Positions 62,570 to 64,000 of a stretch of DNA of 64,000 nucleotides are shown piece after piece. The stretch is taken from the NCBI RefSeq assembly GCF_900130075.1, contig NZ_LT671418.1, positions 2,914,001-2,978,000 on the forward strand, in the 5' to 3' direction. Within the stretch, counting starts at the first letter, position 1. The number at the start of each line of letters is the position of its first letter. Below the pieces are notes generated by a model that worked only from the letters and a program-made list of their open reading frames with translations, ran no database searches and was not told where the DNA came from. Source of the DNA: Herminiimonas arsenitoxidans. Lineage in GTDB: Bacteria > Pseudomonadota > Gammaproteobacteria > Burkholderiales > Burkholderiaceae_D. The translations under genes were made by a program, and so were the position numbers.

Positions 62570-63234
62570 CAGACGGATACTCCGGGCTGAGTTGCGGATA
62601 GCCGTAAAACTTTTGCCTGTGGCAAAGCATTAAGCACGCGCGCATCGTGTGTGGAAATAATCAGGGAGGCACCTATCTCAGCCACTTGCGCAAGCAGCAA
62701 GGCGATGGCGGTGTTGCATGCCTCGTCGTCCAGATTGGCGGTTGGTTCATCGGCCAGCAGCAATTGTGGGCGATTGAACATCGCGCGTGCCAATGCCACG
62801 CGCTGGCGTTGTCCCTGGCTTAATTGATGCGGCTTTGCTTTTGTCTTGTCTGCTAGTCCAAGTGCATTCAACAATGCATCGGCGCGTACCGTATCGTTTA
62901 ACTGTCCGCTGGCATACGCGGACAAGAGAATGTTCTCGTGTGCGTTCAGGCTGGGTATCAGTGCAAGCTTTTGCGGGAGGAATCCTATGGTTTTGCCGCG
63001 CCATTGATCTGCCGCGCGTGAAGTCAGCGACGACACATCGATGCCGGCAACCTGCAAAGTACCTGTTTGCGGTGTCAGAATGCCCGCGATCAAATGGAGC
63101 AAAGTAGATTTGCCACTGCCGGACGGTCCGATGATGATCGCGTGTTCTCCCTGCGCCAGCGAAAACGCGGGAACAACTAAATGGGGTATGTGCGCTCCGG
63201 CATAGCGGTGCGTCAGGTCGGATATTTGCAACAT
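62569..63234 (-). CDS. ABC transporter ATPase (LolD/MacB-like)
   Basis: An ATPase of 221 residues. Walker A GPSGSGKST near 37, signature LSQGQRQRVALARA near 138, Walker B LLLADEPTANLDDEA near 156, switch His in IISTHDARVL. The signature has Q in place of G (LSQGQ), common in the LolD group. It is first in the permease operon; the gene starts only 12 bases after the T tract of the dksA terminator. Confidence 0.9.
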   Translation of the reverse strand: MLQISDLTHRYAGAHIPHLVVPAFSLAQGEHAIIIGPSGSGKSTLLHLIAGILTPQTGTLQVAGIDVSSLTSRAADQWRGKTIGFLPQKLALIPSLNAHENILLSAYASGQLNDTVRADALLNALGLADKTKAKPHQLSQGQRQRVALARAMFNRPQLLLADEPTANLDDEACNTAIALLLAQVAEIGASLIISTHDARVLNALPQAKVLRLSATQPGVSV

Positions 63235-63246
63235 GGTTGCATTCTA

Positions 63247-63285
63247 CAAAAAAACAAAGCGCGCGGATAGTGTGCCGCGCGCTTT
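63247..63285 (-). terminator. Terminator of dksA
   Basis: AAAGCGCGCGG / CCGCGCGCTTT perfect 11-bp stem with an 8-base loop, followed on the minus strand by GTTTTTTTG. It lies 43 bases after the dksA stop. Confidence 0.9.
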
Positions 63286-63327
63286 ATTGGCAGATAGGTT
63301 GCGAGAACCTATCGATTCAGACTGGAA

Positions 63328-64000
63328 TCAGTCGCCGTACAGTTTTTGTTTCAGTTCGCGACGTTGCTGTGCTTCCAGCGACAGCGTTGCGGTAGGACGA
63401 GCCAACAAGCGTGGTACGCCGATAGGTTCGCCTGTTTCTTCGCACCAGCCGTATTCGCCAGAATCAATGCTGACCAACGATTGCTGAACTTTCTTCAACA
63501 ACTTGCGTTCACGGTCACGTGTGCGCAATTCCAGAGCGTGTTCTTCTTCAATGGTGGCGCGATCAGCTGGATCGGGTACCAGAACGGTTTCACGCAGATG
63601 TTCGGTCGTTTCGTCGGCGTTTTTCAACAAGTCTTTTTCAAGTTGCTTCAGGCGGTTTCTGAAAAATTCGAGTTGAGCCTCATTCATGTAATCCTTTTCG
63701 CCCATCTTCATGATTTGCGCTTCGGTTAACAGTTCGGTGTCGCTTGCGACTGATGTTGATTTGCTTGATTTGGTTGCCACTGCGCTTGCCTTCAAAACTA
63801 CGGGTTTTTCAATTTTATCTGCGGGTCTGGAGACAGTCTTGATGCTACTGCTGGTTCCGGACCGAGATGCGTCTTTATTCGGTTTTGCTGTCGCGGCTGT
63901 TGTCGACTTGCTGACGGTTGCCGTGACTTTTTTTACTGGGCTCGCTGTCTTTTTGGCTGCCGGCTTTGCTTTCGCTACTGGCTTTGCCAATGGTTTAGCA
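63328..64000 (-). CDS. dksA: DksA transcription factor, cysteine-poor, with long basic N-terminal tail (5' end outside window)
   Basis: RNA polymerase secondary-channel factor that works with ppGpp. The coiled-coil part includes EDAQLEFF-like NEAQLEFFRNRLKQLEKDLL, then DPADRATIEEEHALELRTRDRERKLL with the functional DPAD tip. The zinc-finger region reads GEYGWCEETGEPIGVPRLLARPTATLSLEAQ: only the first of four zinc cysteines remains (C-T-S-A), as in DksA variants that fold without zinc. About 90 residues of Ala/Lys/Thr/Ser-rich basic sequence precede it. The frame has no stop before the window edge, and the TTG at 63990 need not be the start. Confidence 0.93.
   Translation of the reverse strand, partial: AKPLAKPVAKAKPAAKKTASPVKKVTATVSKSTTAATAKPNKDASRSGTSSSIKTVSRPADKIEKPVVLKASAVATKSSKSTSVASDTELLTEAQIMKMGEKDYMNEAQLEFFRNRLKQLEKDLLKNADETTEHLRETVLVPDPADRATIEEEHALELRTRDRERKLLKKVQQSLVSIDSGEYGWCEETGEPIGVPRLLARPTATLSLEAQQRRELKQKLYGD

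Overview
The window reads as a stretch of core chromosome from a betaproteobacterium of the Burkholderiales, most likely Oxalobacteraceae (Herminiimonas/Janthinobacterium-like). This rests on family resemblance and on gene order typical of that group (lipA-lipB-ybeD-dat-dacA; rhodanese-grxC-secB-gpsA; gpmA-envC-ctpA; hslVU), not on any search. Coding density is high. I see no rRNA, insertion sequence, integrase, phage gene or CRISPR array. One tRNA gene (Thr, anticodon TGT) is present.

Layout. 0-9 kb: sspB, tRNA-Thr, a branched-chain amino-acid-type binding protein, grxD-ubiX, tex, and a giant AsmA/DUF748 envelope protein. 9-15.1 kb: a six-gene Mrp/Pha-type cation/proton antiporter operon. 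15.1-15.95 kb: the largest non-coding gap, containing a long imperfect palindrome. 16-20 kb: a CopD-like membrane protein, an ABC exporter and an MFS symporter. 19.9-24.2 kb: lipA, lipB, ybeD, dat and dacA. 24.4-30 kb: a hydrolase, a thioredoxin-like ferredoxin, VanZ, and an Mla/Pqi-like phospholipid-transport operon. 30-34.5 kb: birA-coaX-SPOR, an ECF sigma factor with two small Cys-rich partners, and argB. 34.6-38.8 kb: a secreted unknown, an EAL phosphodiesterase and a TraB/GumN protein, all on the minus strand between argB and the pyrimidine nucleotidase/slmA pair. 40-46 kb: a pabB-pabC fusion, a Cpx-like three-gene stress operon (CpxP/Spy chaperone, response regulator, kinase), a periplasmic PilJ-domain protein, and moeB. 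47-54 kb: ctpA-envC-gpmA, rhodanese-grxC-secB, an SH3 protein, gpsA and a cupin. 54-58 kb: hslUV and a double-STAS protein. 58-63.2 kb: a probable zinc-scavenging cluster (ZnuD-type receptor, DUF2946, DUF3299, a small twin-Cys protein, an FtsX-type permease and its ATPase). The window ends inside a cysteine-poor dksA.

The clearest regulatory signals are four. A full-consensus sigma-54 (-24/-12) element precedes the PilJ-domain gene. A perfect CpxR-type tandem repeat (GTAAA-N5-GTAAA) lies upstream of the Cpx-like operon. A near-consensus sigma-32 heat-shock promoter precedes hslVU. A 16-bp perfect palindrome precedes the cupin gene. The best candidates for under-described biology are the sigma-54-driven, stand-alone, double PilJ-domain periplasmic protein and the zinc-type cluster with its small twin-Cys protein beside a zinc-ligand-poor DksA. 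All functional calls come from reading motifs by eye; no database search was run.
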